A DNA stretch of 64,000 nucleotides from Costertonia aggregata (GTDB lineage Bacteria; Bacteroidota; Bacteroidia; Flavobacteriales; Flavobacteriaceae), in assembly GCF_013402795.1 (NCBI RefSeq), contig NZ_CP058595.1:1-64000 (forward strand), read 5' to 3'. The notes beneath the pieces are model-generated. The model was not told the DNA's origin. It searched no databases and saw only the letters and a list, made by a program, of their open reading frames with translations. The translations under genes were made by a program, and so were the position numbers. Positions 32,973 to 42,757 of the stretch are shown piece after piece (positions within the stretch are counted from its first letter, which is position 1; each line of letters starts with the position of its first letter).

Positions 32973-35573
32973 ATGAATCCTAATAATTTTACGATAAAAT
33001 CACAAGAGGCCATACAACAAGCACAAATGGTTGCGCAAAGTATGGAGCATCAACAAATAGAAAACGAGCATCTTTTTAAAGCCATTACCGAAGTTGATGA
33101 GAACGTTTTACCATTTATCCTAAACAAACTGAACGTTAATGGTATAATGGTGAATCAAATTTTGGATAAGGAGCTGCAAAGCTTTCCAAAAGTCTCCGGT
33201 GGGGAGATGATGTTTTCCAAAGAGGCAGGTAAAACCTTGAACGAAGCCAATATCATAGCCAAAAAAATGGATGACGAATACGTGTCAATCGAACATCTAG
33301 TAATGGCCCTGCTCAAATCAAAAAGTAAGATCGCCCAAATATTGAAAGACCAAGGTGTATCAGAGCAAGGGCTGACCAAAGCCGTTGAAGAACTTAGAAG
33401 AGGAGGCAAAGTAACTTCGCAAAGTGCTGAGGAAACCTATAACTCCCTTAATAAATATGCGAAAAACCTTAATGAACTTGCCGATAGTGGTAAGCTAGAC
33501 CCAGTAATTGGCCGCGATGAAGAAATTCGCCGAATACTTCAGATACTTTCACGAAGAACAAAGAACAATCCCATGCTGGTCGGTGAACCTGGCGTTGGTA
33601 AAACCGCGATAGCCGAAGGTTTGGCCCATAGAATCGTGCAAGGCGATGTTCCCGAAAACCTAAAGGATAAAACCATTTTTTCTCTGGATATGGGAGCATT
33701 GATAGCAGGTGCTAAATACAAAGGCGAGTTCGAGGAACGCTTAAAGGCTGTCATCAAGGAAGTAACCACATCAGACGGGGATATCGTACTTTTTATTGAC
33801 GAAATACACACACTCGTAGGTGCTGGTGGTGGGCAAGGTGCCATGGATGCCGCCAACATTTTAAAACCTGCTTTGGCCAGGGGCGAGCTACGGGCGATTG
33901 GGGCCACTACCCTAGATGAGTATCAAAAATATTTTGAGAAAGACAAAGCTTTGGAGCGTAGGTTTCAAAAGGTCATGGTAGATGAACCGGATACAGAGAG
34001 CGCCATCTCTATATTACGGGGCATTAAAGAAAAATACGAAGCACACCATAAGGTAAGGATAAAGGACGAGGCGGTCATCGCGGCCGTTGAACTTTCCCAA
34101 CGCTATATCACCAACCGTTTTTTACCGGACAAGGCCATAGATTTAATGGATGAGGCCGCTTCAAAACTTCGTATGGAAATCAATTCAAAACCAGAGGAAT
34201 TGGATGTTTTGGACAGAAAAATAATGCAGCTCGAAATTGAAATCGAAGCCATTAAGCGTGAAGACGATACCGCTAAACTGAAATCCTTGAACATTGACCT
34301 CGCAAATCTAAAGGAAGAACGAAATGAAATCTTTGCGAAATGGGAAAGCGAAAAAACAGTAGTAGACAATATCCAAAAGACCAAACATGACATAGAGGAA
34401 TTTAAATTGGAAGCGGAACGGGCAGAGCGTAATGGTGATTATGGCAAAGTGGCCGAATTGCGCTATGGAAAAATCAAGGAAGCCCAAGAAAAATTGGAAT
34501 CCCTCCAAAACGAAATGCTGAAACAGCAAGAGGGCGATACCCTTATCAAGGAAGAAGTCACCAATGAGGACATTGCTGAAGTTGTTGCAAAATGGACAGG
34601 GATTCCCGTTACCAAAATGCTGCAGTCCGAACGGGAAAAATTATTAAAGCTAGAGGAAGTACTACACAAGAGAGTGGTCGGCCAAGAAGAGGGCATTCAG
34701 GCTGTTTCCGATGCCATTAGACGCAGTCGTGCCGGACTTCAAGATACCAAAAAACCCATAGGCTCTTTCCTTTTTCTAGGAACGACCGGTGTGGGAAAAA
34801 CCGAACTGGCAAAGACTCTGGCCTCTTATTTGTTCGATGATGAGAATGCCATGACCCGAATAGACATGAGCGAATATCAAGAAAGGCACTCAGTCAGTAG
34901 ATTGGTAGGAGCCCCTCCAGGGTATGTAGGTTATGATGAAGGTGGGCAACTTACAGAGGCCGTAAGGCGCAGACCCTATTCCGTAGTGCTATTGGACGAA
35001 ATTGAAAAAGCCCACCCAGATACATTCAATATACTGTTACAGGTTTTGGACGAAGGCAGGTTGACCGATAACAAAGGTAGGGTCGCCGATTTTAAAAATA
35101 CCATTATCATCATGACCAGTAATATGGGAAGCCATATTATCCAAGAGAAATTTGAAAACAATAGCGATATTCATAGTGCGACAGAAGCATCAAGGATTGA
35201 AGTGCTCGGCTTACTGCGAAAAACCATACGGCCAGAATTTTTGAACCGTATCGACGATATCATCATGTTCACGCCACTGAGCAAAAAAGACATCGAACAA
35301 ATAGTTAAATTACAATTAGAGCAACTAAAACGCATGGTAGCCAAGCAAAACATCACTATCGATGCGACAGATGAGGCTATAAATTATTTGGCCGATAAAG
35401 GGTATGACCCACAATATGGCGCCAGACCCATAAAGAGAACAATACAGAAAGAAGTGCTGAACAATTTGTCCAAAGAATTGTTGAGTGGCAACATAAAATC
35501 GGAAAGTATTGTTCTTATAGATTCTTTTGATAATGAATTGGTATTTAGAAATCAAAACGAACTGGTAAACTAA
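32973..35573 (+). CDS. clpB: ATP-dependent chaperone ClpB
   Basis: Hexameric disaggregase that works with DnaK to resolubilise aggregated proteins after heat. 866 residues in the usual order: N domain ([13 protein letters not shown], 1-145), NBD1 with Walker [11 protein letters not shown] near residue 204, a coiled-coil middle domain (about 405-535) that distinguishes ClpB from ClpA, NBD2 with [10 protein letters not shown] near 603 and [14 protein letters not shown], and the C-terminal domain with [11 protein letters not shown]. The conserved [10 protein letters not shown] stretch is present. The leader carries hairpin structures that may be regulatory. Confidence 0.97.
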   Translation: MNPNNFTIKSQEAIQQAQMVAQSMEHQQIENEHLFKAITEVDENVLPFILNKLNVNGIMVNQILDKELQSFPKVSGGEMMFSKEAGKTLNEANIIAKKMDDEYVSIEHLVMALLKSKSKIAQILKDQGVSEQGLTKAVEELRRGGKVTSQSAEETYNSLNKYAKNLNELADSGKLDPVIGRDEEIRRILQILSRRTKNNPMLVGEPGVGKTAIAEGLAHRIVQGDVPENLKDKTIFSLDMGALIAGAKYKGEFEERLKAVIKEVTTSDGDIVLFIDEIHTLVGAGGGQGAMDAANILKPALARGELRAIGATTLDEYQKYFEKDKALERRFQKVMVDEPDTESAISILRGIKEKYEAHHKVRIKDEAVIAAVELSQRYITNRFLPDKAIDLMDEAASKLRMEINSKPEELDVLDRKIMQLEIEIEAIKREDDTAKLKSLNIDLANLKEERNEIFAKWESEKTVVDNIQKTKHDIEEFKLEAERAERNGDYGKVAELRYGKIKEAQEKLESLQNEMLKQQEGDTLIKEEVTNEDIAEVVAKWTGIPVTKMLQSEREKLLKLEEVLHKRVVGQEEGIQAVSDAIRRSRAGLQDTKKPIGSFLFLGTTGVGKTELAKTLASYLFDDENAMTRIDMSEYQERHSVSRLVGAPPGYVGYDEGGQLTEAVRRRPYSVVLLDEIEKAHPDTFNILLQVLDEGRLTDNKGRVADFKNTIIIMTSNMGSHIIQEKFENNSDIHSATEASRIEVLGLLRKTIRPEFLNRIDDIIMFTPLSKKDIEQIVKLQLEQLKRMVAKQNITIDATDEAINYLADKGYDPQYGARPIKRTIQKEVLNNLSKELLSGNIKSESIVLIDSFDNELVFRNQNELVN

Positions 35574-35623
35574 AAGGTTTTGGTTTATATCACTACAATT
35601 TAATTATACATATTGATTACCCT

Positions 35624-35657
35624 AAAAGAGCATCTATAAATTGATGCTCTTTTTTTT
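35624..35657 (+). terminator. terminator of clpB
   Basis: An 11-bp perfect stem, AAAAGAGCATC (35624-35634) with GATGCTCTTTT (35643-35653), loop of 8 bases, T-run to 35657. Confidence 0.9.
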
Positions 35658-35666
35658 GATGATATT

Positions 35667-35685
35667 TATACCATACAGTATATAC
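35667..35685. promoter_or_regulatory. candidate operator upstream of the TetR gene
   Basis: TATAC-N6-GTATA (35667-35682), overlapped by the palindrome GTATATAC (35678-35685). It lies 30 bases before the regulator's ATG, where a TetR protein would bind its own promoter. Only 5-bp arms, AT-rich, so weak. Confidence 0.3.
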
Positions 35686-35714
35686 TTTTTTTATATTCGT
35701 ATAAAATATTGTGC

Positions 35715-36311
35715 ATGCCGACCAAAGCCGAAAAAACAACCTCATACATTATAGAAACGGTTGCTCCCGTGTTCAACAAGCATGGTTATGTAGGCACGAG
35801 TATGAGCGACCTTACCGATGCCACAGGTTTGACCAAAGGTGCCCTGTATGGCAATTTCGAGAACAAAGAGGCTTTGGCCCTATCCGCTTTTGAGTTCAAC
35901 AGTAAAATTTTATTGAACAAGCTAGACGAAGTATTGAATGTCGAGGGAAATTCGCTTACCAAGATTTTTGCACTGACCAAGTTTTACAAATACTACGATG
36001 TTTTTACGATTGAAATGGGAGGCTGTCCTGTTCTTAATGTTGGTGTTGACGCTCAAAACAATAACGAACTTTTGGCAGCGGCCGTTAAGGAAACCGTTAA
36101 AACAATTGAGGGGAAAATAGCCTTGGTGCTTGAAAATGGCGTAAACAGCAATGAAATCAAAATCCCCGTAACGCCCTTACAATTTGCCAAACAACTTTTT
36201 ACCATGGTCCAAGGTGCCATCGCAATGTCTACCCTGACCAGAGACCGAAAATATTTGGTAAATACCATCGCGTACCTTGATCAGTTAATCAACAAAGAGA
36301 TAAAAAAATAA
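35715..36311 (+). CDS. TetR-family transcriptional regulator
   Basis: 198 residues from the ATG at 35715; a TTG two codons upstream is not needed. Residues 1-60 hold the TetR helix-turn-helix (GTSMSDLTDATGLTKGALYGNFENKEAL). The ligand domain carries the pattern FTIEMGGCPVLNVGVDAQNNN, typical of the TetR branch with a C-terminal dimerisation helix pair. Ligand unknown. No obvious target transporter is adjacent; the nearest gene on the same strand is a histidine phosphatase, 74 bases on. Confidence 0.92.
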   Translation: MPTKAEKTTSYIIETVAPVFNKHGYVGTSMSDLTDATGLTKGALYGNFENKEALALSAFEFNSKILLNKLDEVLNVEGNSLTKIFALTKFYKYYDVFTIEMGGCPVLNVGVDAQNNNELLAAAVKETVKTIEGKIALVLENGVNSNEIKIPVTPLQFAKQLFTMVQGAIAMSTLTRDRKYLVNTIAYLDQLINKEIKK

Positions 36312-36385
36312 TATCATACATACTTTTTCAAAAAGCTCACTGTTAATGATATAGCAATGTCATGTTTAATCCAAACCATAAGAAA

Positions 36386-36934
36386 ATGAAAGCGTTACAG
36401 TATTTTTTTATAGGCCTCTTTTTTTTGGGCTTGAACAGCTGTAAGGAAGATGAAAAAATTCCAGCACCTGTAGAGGAAACAGTATCTACCTTTTATTTGA
36501 TCAGACATGCCGAAAAAGATAGAAGCGACCCAGAAAACGCAGACCCCGAACTTACCCAAAAAGGTTTGGGAAGAGCCATGCACTGGGCCGAAATTTTAGA
36601 TGACGTAGTACTTGACGCCATATACTCAACGGATTATGAAAGAACGTCGATGACGGCAGCGCCAACATCGGTAAAAAAAGATATTGATGTCACCTATTAT
36701 ACTCCAGCACAGATTGATATTGAAGAATTCAAAAAAACACATGCGGGCCAAAACGTCTTGATCGTAGGGCATAGTAACACCACTCCGGATTTTGTAAATA
36801 AATTGCTTGGAGAAGAAAAATATTCCCCGATGGAAGATGACGATAACGGGAGTTTGTTTATTGTGCAACTTGTAGGTGATAAAGCCTTTGACACAAGGCT
36901 TCGTTTTAATTGTAACTGTATCCAAAATCCATAA
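36386..36934 (+). CDS. exported histidine phosphatase family protein
   Basis: A 182-residue protein from the ATG at 36386, where a signal peptide with lipobox LGLNSC begins; the ATG at 36362 would add an unneeded extension. The phosphatase core has the RHG-type motif LIRHAEKD with the phospho-accepting histidine and the second histidine in IVGHSNTTP. The motif uses RHAEK rather than RHG, as in the SixA-like branch. Substrate unknown. The C terminus FNCNC is unusual in carrying two closely spaced cysteines. Confidence 0.85.
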   Translation: MKALQYFFIGLFFLGLNSCKEDEKIPAPVEETVSTFYLIRHAEKDRSDPENADPELTQKGLGRAMHWAEILDDVVLDAIYSTDYERTSMTAAPTSVKKDIDVTYYTPAQIDIEEFKKTHAGQNVLIVGHSNTTPDFVNKLLGEEKYSPMEDDDNGSLFIVQLVGDKAFDTRLRFNCNCIQNP

Positions 36935-36967
36935 AAAGGAGCCAAACCCTTATTATCCGAAGGTGTT

Positions 36968-37000
36968 CTTGAACAAATCTATTTTTTGTTCCTATTTTTG
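36968..37000 (+). promoter_or_regulatory. candidate smpB promoter
   Basis: CTTG (36968-36971) and TATTTTTG (36993-37000) with a 21-base spacer match the Bacteroidota consensus with one mismatch at -33. The ATG of smpB is only 5 bases after the -7 box. Confidence 0.5.
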
Positions 37001-37005
37001 CAGCA

Positions 37006-37470
37006 ATGGTTCAGCAAAATATCAATATAAAAAACAAAAGGGCTAGGTTTGATTATGAACTTTTGGGTAAGTATACCGCAGGTATCGTTTTATCCGGAAC
37101 CGAAATAAAATCCATTCGCCAAAGCAAGGCATCCATCTCGGAAAGTTTCTGCGAATTCAACTACCGCGGCGAGCTTTTTATCATAAACATGCAAATTGAC
37201 GAATATTCCCATGGTAGCCATTACAATCATAAACCAAAGGCGGAACGTAAATTGCTATTGAACAAAAGAGAACTCAAAAAACTGGAGAAAGAAGTTAAAA
37301 ATTCCGGTTTGACCATAATCCCTTTAAATCTTTTTTTAAACGATAGAGGACTGGCAAAACTCAATATAGCTTTGGCAAAGGGTAAAAAACTATATGACAA
37401 AAGAGATACGATAAAAGATAGGGACAATAAGCGAAATTTGGACCGTATTAAAAAGAGTTTCAATAATTGA
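37006..37470 (+). CDS. smpB: SsrA-binding protein
   Basis: Binds tmRNA and brings it to stalled ribosomes for trans-translation. 154 residues with the full family pattern: [32 protein letters not shown] at the start, the [19 protein letters not shown] box and the C-terminal lysine-rich [16 protein letters not shown] tail. tmRNA itself is not in the window. The gene follows a promoter so closely that the transcript may have almost no leader. Confidence 0.96.
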   Translation: MVQQNINIKNKRARFDYELLGKYTAGIVLSGTEIKSIRQSKASISESFCEFNYRGELFIINMQIDEYSHGSHYNHKPKAERKLLLNKRELKKLEKEVKNSGLTIIPLNLFLNDRGLAKLNIALAKGKKLYDKRDTIKDRDNKRNLDRIKKSFNN

Positions 37471-37554
37471 GCGGTTTTTTTGACCATCATCATACAATGA
37501 ACAAAACCGGTATTTACAATATCGTATCATTGGTAAACGTAACCGACCACACAT

Positions 37555-40026
37555 ATGGATAAGACCAAATACCTGTTTGCATTTCTTTCCCTTTTTTCAT
37601 TTCAACTGGTTAAAGCTCAAATACAAGGCGAAGTTACCGATGTTAACGGTAAACCCCTCTCTTTTGTAAACATTTACCTAGAAGGCAGTACAACGGGCAC
37701 TACTTCAAACGATGATGGGTTTTATAAATTGAATGTTGACGAAGTAGGTACTTTTACCATCGTTTTTAAATATTTAGGCTATACAACCCAAAAAAAGACC
37801 TTGGATATAAAAGCTTTTCCCACGCTTTTGAACATTGTATTGGAAGAAGAAACCGTAACGTTGGATGCCGTAGACGTCAATGCATCTGAAAATCCGGCCA
37901 ATAGCATAATACGTAATGCCATCGCCAAAAGAAAACAATATCTAAAAAAAATTGAAGCCTACACGGCCGATTTTTATTCAAAGGGATTAATAAAGATAAA
38001 GGAAGCTCCCGAAAAAATATTGGGTCAAGATTTAGGCGATTTTGGAGGCGGGTTGGACTCAACCCGATCTGGAATTATCTATCTATCCGAAACCATATCC
38101 AAAATAGCCAAGAATAAAAAGGAGTACAAAGAAACCATCGTAGCATCCAAAGTAAGCGGCGATGACAATGGCTTTAGTTTTAACAATGCTTCAGATGTTG
38201 ATTTTTCTTATTACAAAAACACGATAGCGCTGGGCAACCAATTGATCTCGCCTATAGCCGATAACGCATTTAGTTATTACAGATATAAATTGTTGGGTAC
38301 TTTTTATGACGACAATAAAAATCTCATCAACCAAATACAGGTCATCCCCAAAAGAGCAAAAGACAAAGTCTTTACGGGAACCATCTACATCGTAGAAGAT
38401 CAATGGGCCATTTACGCGACGGACCTATCGGTTACGGGAGAACAGGCACAGTTATTGGCCGTTGATTCATTATTTATAAAACAAAGCTTTAATTACTCAA
38501 CTACCGATAGTATTTGGGTAAAAGTCTTGCAAAGTATCGATTTTCAATATGGTTTCTTTGGAATAAAAGGCGACGGTAGGTTTACGGCCGGTTACAAAAA
38601 TTATAGTTTTGAACCCAACTTTGATAAAAAAACCTTTGGTAATGCTGTTGTAAGCTTTGAAAAGGAAGCCAATAAAAAAGACAGTGTTTTTTGGAACGGG
38701 GTACGGCCCGTACCATTGACTTTGGAAGAAAATATTGACTATACCGTGAAAGATAGTGTACAGGTTATCCGAAAATCACAAAAATATCTTGATTCGGTCG
38801 ATAGGAAAGAAAATAAATTCAAATTAAGCTCATTATTGTTTGGGTATACTTATTCCAACACGTTCAAAAAACGTTTTTATACCTTGGAGAGCCCGTTAGG
38901 GAAAACTTGGTTCAATACTGTACAAGGTTGGCATAGCGGTATTGGTCTCGACTATTTGACCTATGACGAAGAAAAAGGGACCAGGTTCAATATCAACGGT
39001 AGTTTTGATTATGGTTTTTCCGACCATGTATTTAGGCCTTTGGGCGAAATATCCTATCGCTTTAACAACTTTTCCAGGCCCTATTTACAAGTAAGAGGTG
39101 GCAACGAACTACTTCAGTTCAATAACAACAATCCCATAACCACATTTGGGAACACCATAGCATCACTTTTTTTTGAGAACAATTTCGCCAAATTTTATAG
39201 CAAGACCTTTGCCAGTATATTTTATTCCGAAGAGATTACCAATGGTATCTATTTATTTTCCGATATTGCATATGAGGACCGTAAGCCCGTTTTTAATACG
39301 ACAGATTATGTGATTTTTGGAGACAATGACGACCCATATCTTTCCAACAACCCTTTAGATCCTCTAGATTTTACGAATGCCGCCATTGACGAACACACCA
39401 TTTTCAAGTTCAATCTCAACGCAAGAATTCGTTTTGGTCAAAAATATTTGGACTATCCCGATGGCAAGTTCAATCTGTTCAGTAACAAATACCCAGTTTT
39501 GTTTTTAGGATATGAAAAGGGATTTGCCGCTAATAACCCGGCTTATAATTACGATCAATTAAAAATCAGGGTAACTCAAAACCTCACTTTTGCGGATAAA
39601 GGAGAGTTTAGCTATAACCTAAGGGCTGGGACTTTTTTGAATGCCGATGATATCTCGTTTGTAGATTATCAACATTTTAACGGGAACGGTACCAGGATCA
39701 CGTGGGGAGACAGGTATATGAACTCTTTTCTTTTATTGCCCTATTACAATTTCAGTACAAACAAAAATTATATAGAGGCCCATACGGAGTACAATTTCAA
39801 AGGATTTATCATGGGAAAGATACCGTTGTTGAACAAGCTGAATTCTAACCTTTTACTGACTGGTAAGTTATTATCTACAAGCAACAATCAACCTTATTCC
39901 GAGTTTGGTATTGGTCTGGGAAATCTAGGCTGGAAAAAATTCAGGTTTTTTAGAATAGGTTATGCCCAAAACCATTTTAACGGCGAAGTGTTCAAAAGTT
40001 ATAATCTAGGATTACAGTTTAATTAA
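37555..40026 (+). CDS. DUF5686 outer-membrane protein with carboxypeptidase-like regulatory domain
   Basis: An 823-residue envelope protein: signal peptide over residues 1-21, an N-terminal CarboxypepD_reg-like beta domain (about 22-100, with GEVTDVNGKPLSFVNIYLEG), then a long DUF5686-type region ending in alternating aromatic strands (FRFFRIGYAQNHFNG) that suggest a barrel-like outer-membrane part. This layout is common in flavobacteria and often lies outside known SusCD clusters. No TonB plug or SusD partner is here. Function unknown. Confidence 0.85.
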   Translation: MDKTKYLFAFLSLFSFQLVKAQIQGEVTDVNGKPLSFVNIYLEGSTTGTTSNDDGFYKLNVDEVGTFTIVFKYLGYTTQKKTLDIKAFPTLLNIVLEEETVTLDAVDVNASENPANSIIRNAIAKRKQYLKKIEAYTADFYSKGLIKIKEAPEKILGQDLGDFGGGLDSTRSGIIYLSETISKIAKNKKEYKETIVASKVSGDDNGFSFNNASDVDFSYYKNTIALGNQLISPIADNAFSYYRYKLLGTFYDDNKNLINQIQVIPKRAKDKVFTGTIYIVEDQWAIYATDLSVTGEQAQLLAVDSLFIKQSFNYSTTDSIWVKVLQSIDFQYGFFGIKGDGRFTAGYKNYSFEPNFDKKTFGNAVVSFEKEANKKDSVFWNGVRPVPLTLEENIDYTVKDSVQVIRKSQKYLDSVDRKENKFKLSSLLFGYTYSNTFKKRFYTLESPLGKTWFNTVQGWHSGIGLDYLTYDEEKGTRFNINGSFDYGFSDHVFRPLGEISYRFNNFSRPYLQVRGGNELLQFNNNNPITTFGNTIASLFFENNFAKFYSKTFASIFYSEEITNGIYLFSDIAYEDRKPVFNTTDYVIFGDNDDPYLSNNPLDPLDFTNAAIDEHTIFKFNLNARIRFGQKYLDYPDGKFNLFSNKYPVLFLGYEKGFAANNPAYNYDQLKIRVTQNLTFADKGEFSYNLRAGTFLNADDISFVDYQHFNGNGTRITWGDRYMNSFLLLPYYNFSTNKNYIEAHTEYNFKGFIMGKIPLLNKLNSNLLLTGKLLSTSNNQPYSEFGIGLGNLGWKKFRFFRIGYAQNHFNGEVFKSYNLGLQFN

Positions 40027-40664
40027 TTCTTGTTTTCCAATAAAGGAACAAAACGAAAAGAGCCAAATTCCTCTTTTTCAAATGCTTTATCGGATTTTCT
40101 GATAAAAAGAGTCATCGTCTGCTCCTCTACACCAACCGGGATAACGAGCCTACCCCCTACTTTTAATTGGGACAATAAAGGTTTTGGTACTTCAGGGGCA
40201 CCGGCGGTAACGATAATACCGTCAAAGGGAGCTTCATCTGGCAGGCCTTTATAACCATCGCCAAAAATTATTTTTTTAGGTCTATACCCCATTTTTTTGA
40301 AAAAAAGACTGGTTTTTTTGAACAGTTCCAGTTGGCGTTCTACGGTATATACTTTTGCCCCGCATTTTAACAGAACGGCAGTTTGATAACCGCTACCTGT
40401 ACCAATTTCCAAAACTTTAGTATTGGCCCCAAGTGCCAAAAGTTCTGTCTGAAAGGCTACGGTATACGGCTGTGAAATAGTTTGTTCAGCGCCTATGGGA
40501 AAGGCTTTATCTTGATATGCATGAGCCTCAAAACTACTGTCCAAAAATAAATGCCTCGGCACCGCACGAATGGCATCAAGTACTTTTTTATGGGTTATGC
40601 CCTTGGTCACGAGCAGATTGGCCAATTGGTTACGCATACCCTTGTGTTTGAATGTATCGTTCAA
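40023..40664 (-). CDS. pcm: protein-L-isoaspartate O-methyltransferase
   Basis: Repairs isoaspartyl residues by SAM-dependent methylation. 213 residues; the SAM-binding motif VLEIGTGSGYQTAVLL, the N-terminal LFLDSSFEAHAYQDKAFPIGAEQTISQPYTVA and the C-terminal LVIPVGV are those of the family. Its last bases overlap the end of the DUF5686 gene by four bases, tail to tail. It is divergent from the oxidoreductase with a 162-base gap that contains a TATTTTTG box for that gene at 40801. Confidence 0.95.
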   Translation of the reverse strand: MNDTFKHKGMRNQLANLLVTKGITHKKVLDAIRAVPRHLFLDSSFEAHAYQDKAFPIGAEQTISQPYTVAFQTELLALGANTKVLEIGTGSGYQTAVLLKCGAKVYTVERQLELFKKTSLFFKKMGYRPKKIIFGDGYKGLPDEAPFDGIIVTAGAPEVPKPLLSQLKVGGRLVIPVGVEEQTMTLFIRKSDKAFEKEEFGSFRFVPLLENKN

Positions 40665-40826
40665 TATTTTGGTTTTTGGTTACTTCAAAGTTAGGAAAGT
40701 CAACAAGAAGTTAAAAACACAAAACAGCACTATTGAAAACTATTTTTTCTTGAGGCATAACATATAAACGCATAAACTTCAATACTCGACAAACTATCCT
40801 TATTTTTGATACAAACTGAAAAAATT

Positions 40827-41786
40827 ATGCTTAAAGTAGGTGTTTTGGGAGCAGGACATTTGGGGAAAATCCACCTTCGTTTACTTAACGAGTCACTCAA
40901 ATATGAACTGATCGGTTTTTATGATGCCGATGAGATCAACGGTAAGGATGTTGCGGCGGAATTTGGGTATACGTATTATGATAACATCAATGACTTGATT
41001 CATGCTGCCGATGTAGTCGATATAGTTACCCCTACCCTTTCCCATTTTGATTGTGCACAAAAGGCCATGAAAAAGGGAAAACATATCTTCATTGAAAAAC
41101 CCATCACGAACACCCTCGAAGAAGCCGAAGAATTATTGATTCTGGAAAAGGAGTACAACGTTAAGGGGCAAGTGGGCCATGTAGAACGTTTTAATCCTGC
41201 TTTTACGGCCGTAAAGAATCAGATAGATAATCCCATGTTTATTGAAACGCATAGGTTGGCCGAATTCAACCCAAGGGGTACCGATGTTCCCGTAGTGCTG
41301 GATTTGATGATACACGACATAGATGCCATTTTGAGCGTAGTAAATTCTGATGTGAAACAAATAAATGCCAGTGGCGTTTCGGTAATCAGCAAATCTCCGG
41401 ACATCGCCAATGCCCGAATCGAATTCGTGAACGGATGTGTCGCAAATTTGACCGCTAGCAGAATATCCTTGAAAAACATGCGCAAATCCAGATTTTTTCA
41501 ACAGGATGCTTACATATCGGTAGATTTTTTGGAGAAAAAGGTAGAGGTTGTAAAAATGAAAGATGCGCCCACCGATCCAGGAGAATTTGACATGGTCTTA
41601 CAAAATGCGGAAGGAGAAAAAAAACAGATCTATTTCGAAAACCCTAAAATTGAGGCCAATAATGCCATTTTAGATGAATTGGAAACCTTTGCAGACGCCA
41701 TACAAAATGACACAGAACCGGTTGTTTCCTTAAAACAGGGAACACAAGCATTGCGTATTGCACTGCAGATCATAGATTCATTTTGA
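40827..41786 (+). CDS. Gfo/Idh/MocA-family oxidoreductase
   Basis: NAD(P)-dependent sugar or inositol-type dehydrogenase, 320 residues. The frame opens at a TTG at 40806, but the ATG at 40827 starts directly with the Rossmann loop GVLGAGHLGKIH. The conserved EKPITNTLEEAEEL is the usual family motif with the catalytic-site lysine. Substrate unknown. A Bacteroidota -7 box (TATTTTTG at 40801-40808) lies 18 bases upstream of the start. It begins a plus-strand run of eight genes. Confidence 0.9.
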   Translation: MLKVGVLGAGHLGKIHLRLLNESLKYELIGFYDADEINGKDVAAEFGYTYYDNINDLIHAADVVDIVTPTLSHFDCAQKAMKKGKHIFIEKPITNTLEEAEELLILEKEYNVKGQVGHVERFNPAFTAVKNQIDNPMFIETHRLAEFNPRGTDVPVVLDLMIHDIDAILSVVNSDVKQINASGVSVISKSPDIANARIEFVNGCVANLTASRISLKNMRKSRFFQQDAYISVDFLEKKVEVVKMKDAPTDPGEFDMVLQNAEGEKKQIYFENPKIEANNAILDELETFADAIQNDTEPVVSLKQGTQALRIALQIIDSF

Positions 41787-41863
41787 GCAGTGGGCAAAGC
41801 ATATAACAACCTCGGTTATCAAGTAAAATCATCACATATTTTTCATAAATAATTTTTTGAACA

Positions 41864-42751
41864 ATGAAACATATTGCAGTAATAGGTGCGGGAACTATGG
41901 GAAACGGCATCGCACACGTTTTTGCCCAAAAAGGGTATAACGTACGTTTGATCGATATTTCAGAAGCATCTTTGAAAAAAGGCATGGCCACCATTGGTAA
42001 AAATTTGGATAGGATGGTCGCCAAAGAAAAAATATCGGAAACAGACAAATCCAATACTTTGTCGCATATTTCATCCTTTACCCAGTTGGAAAAAGGGGTG
42101 GCCGATGTTGATTTGGTGGTCGAAGCTGCGACCGAAAATATTGCCCTAAAGCTTGAAATATTCAAGCAGTTAGACGATGTTTGTGCGGAAAACACGATTC
42201 TTGCCACAAACACATCGTCCATTTCAATCACACAAATAGCGGCAGTTACCCAAAGACCCAAAAAGGTTATCGGGATGCACTTTATGAACCCGGTACCCAT
42301 CATGCAATTGGTAGAGATCATACGCGGTTACAGTACTTCGAATGAAGTTACGGCAACCATAATGCAAGTATCCCGAGATTTGGGTAAAACCCCTACGGAA
42401 GTAAACGATTACCCTGGGTTTGTGGCCAATCGCATATTAATGCCTATGCTGAATGAAGCTATCGAAACGCTATACCATGGTGTCGCAGGTGTTGTAGAAA
42501 TCGATACGGTAATGAAATTGGGAATGGGGCACCCTATGGGGCCATTGCAATTGGCCGATTTCATTGGTTTGGATGTTTGCCTATCTATTCTAAACGTAAT
42601 GTATGACGGTTTCAAAAACCCAAAATATTCACCATGCCCGCTACTCGTAAATATGGTAATGGCAGGAAAACTGGGTGTAAAATCCGGCGAGGGGTTCTAC
42701 GACTACGCAACATCCAGAAAAGCGGAGGTTGTCTCCAAACAATTTGTGTAG
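41864..42751 (+). CDS. hbd: 3-hydroxyacyl-CoA dehydrogenase
   Basis: NAD-dependent oxidation of 3-hydroxyacyl-CoA (3-hydroxybutyryl-CoA type). 295 residues with GAGTMGNGIA, the catalytic H139 in GMHFMNPVPIMQLVEII, E151 and the C-terminal dimer-forming helices with MGPLQLADFIGLDV. Single-domain length distinguishes it from multifunctional FadJ proteins. It follows the oxidoreductase by 77 bases and precedes DUF1015 by six, in a run typical of flavobacteria. Confidence 0.95.
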   Translation: MKHIAVIGAGTMGNGIAHVFAQKGYNVRLIDISEASLKKGMATIGKNLDRMVAKEKISETDKSNTLSHISSFTQLEKGVADVDLVVEAATENIALKLEIFKQLDDVCAENTILATNTSSISITQIAAVTQRPKKVIGMHFMNPVPIMQLVEIIRGYSTSNEVTATIMQVSRDLGKTPTEVNDYPGFVANRILMPMLNEAIETLYHGVAGVVEIDTVMKLGMGHPMGPLQLADFIGLDVCLSILNVMYDGFKNPKYSPCPLLVNMVMAGKLGVKSGEGFYDYATSRKAEVVSKQFV

Positions 42752-42757
42752 CTGGCT

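Noticed and set aside
41770-42321. A 183-codon minus-strand open frame inside the 3-hydroxyacyl-CoA dehydrogenase gene
   Set aside because: It lies almost wholly opposite a gene with complete family motifs, is rich in Ser, Ile and Phe as expected of an antisense shadow, and has no motif or initiation signal of its own.
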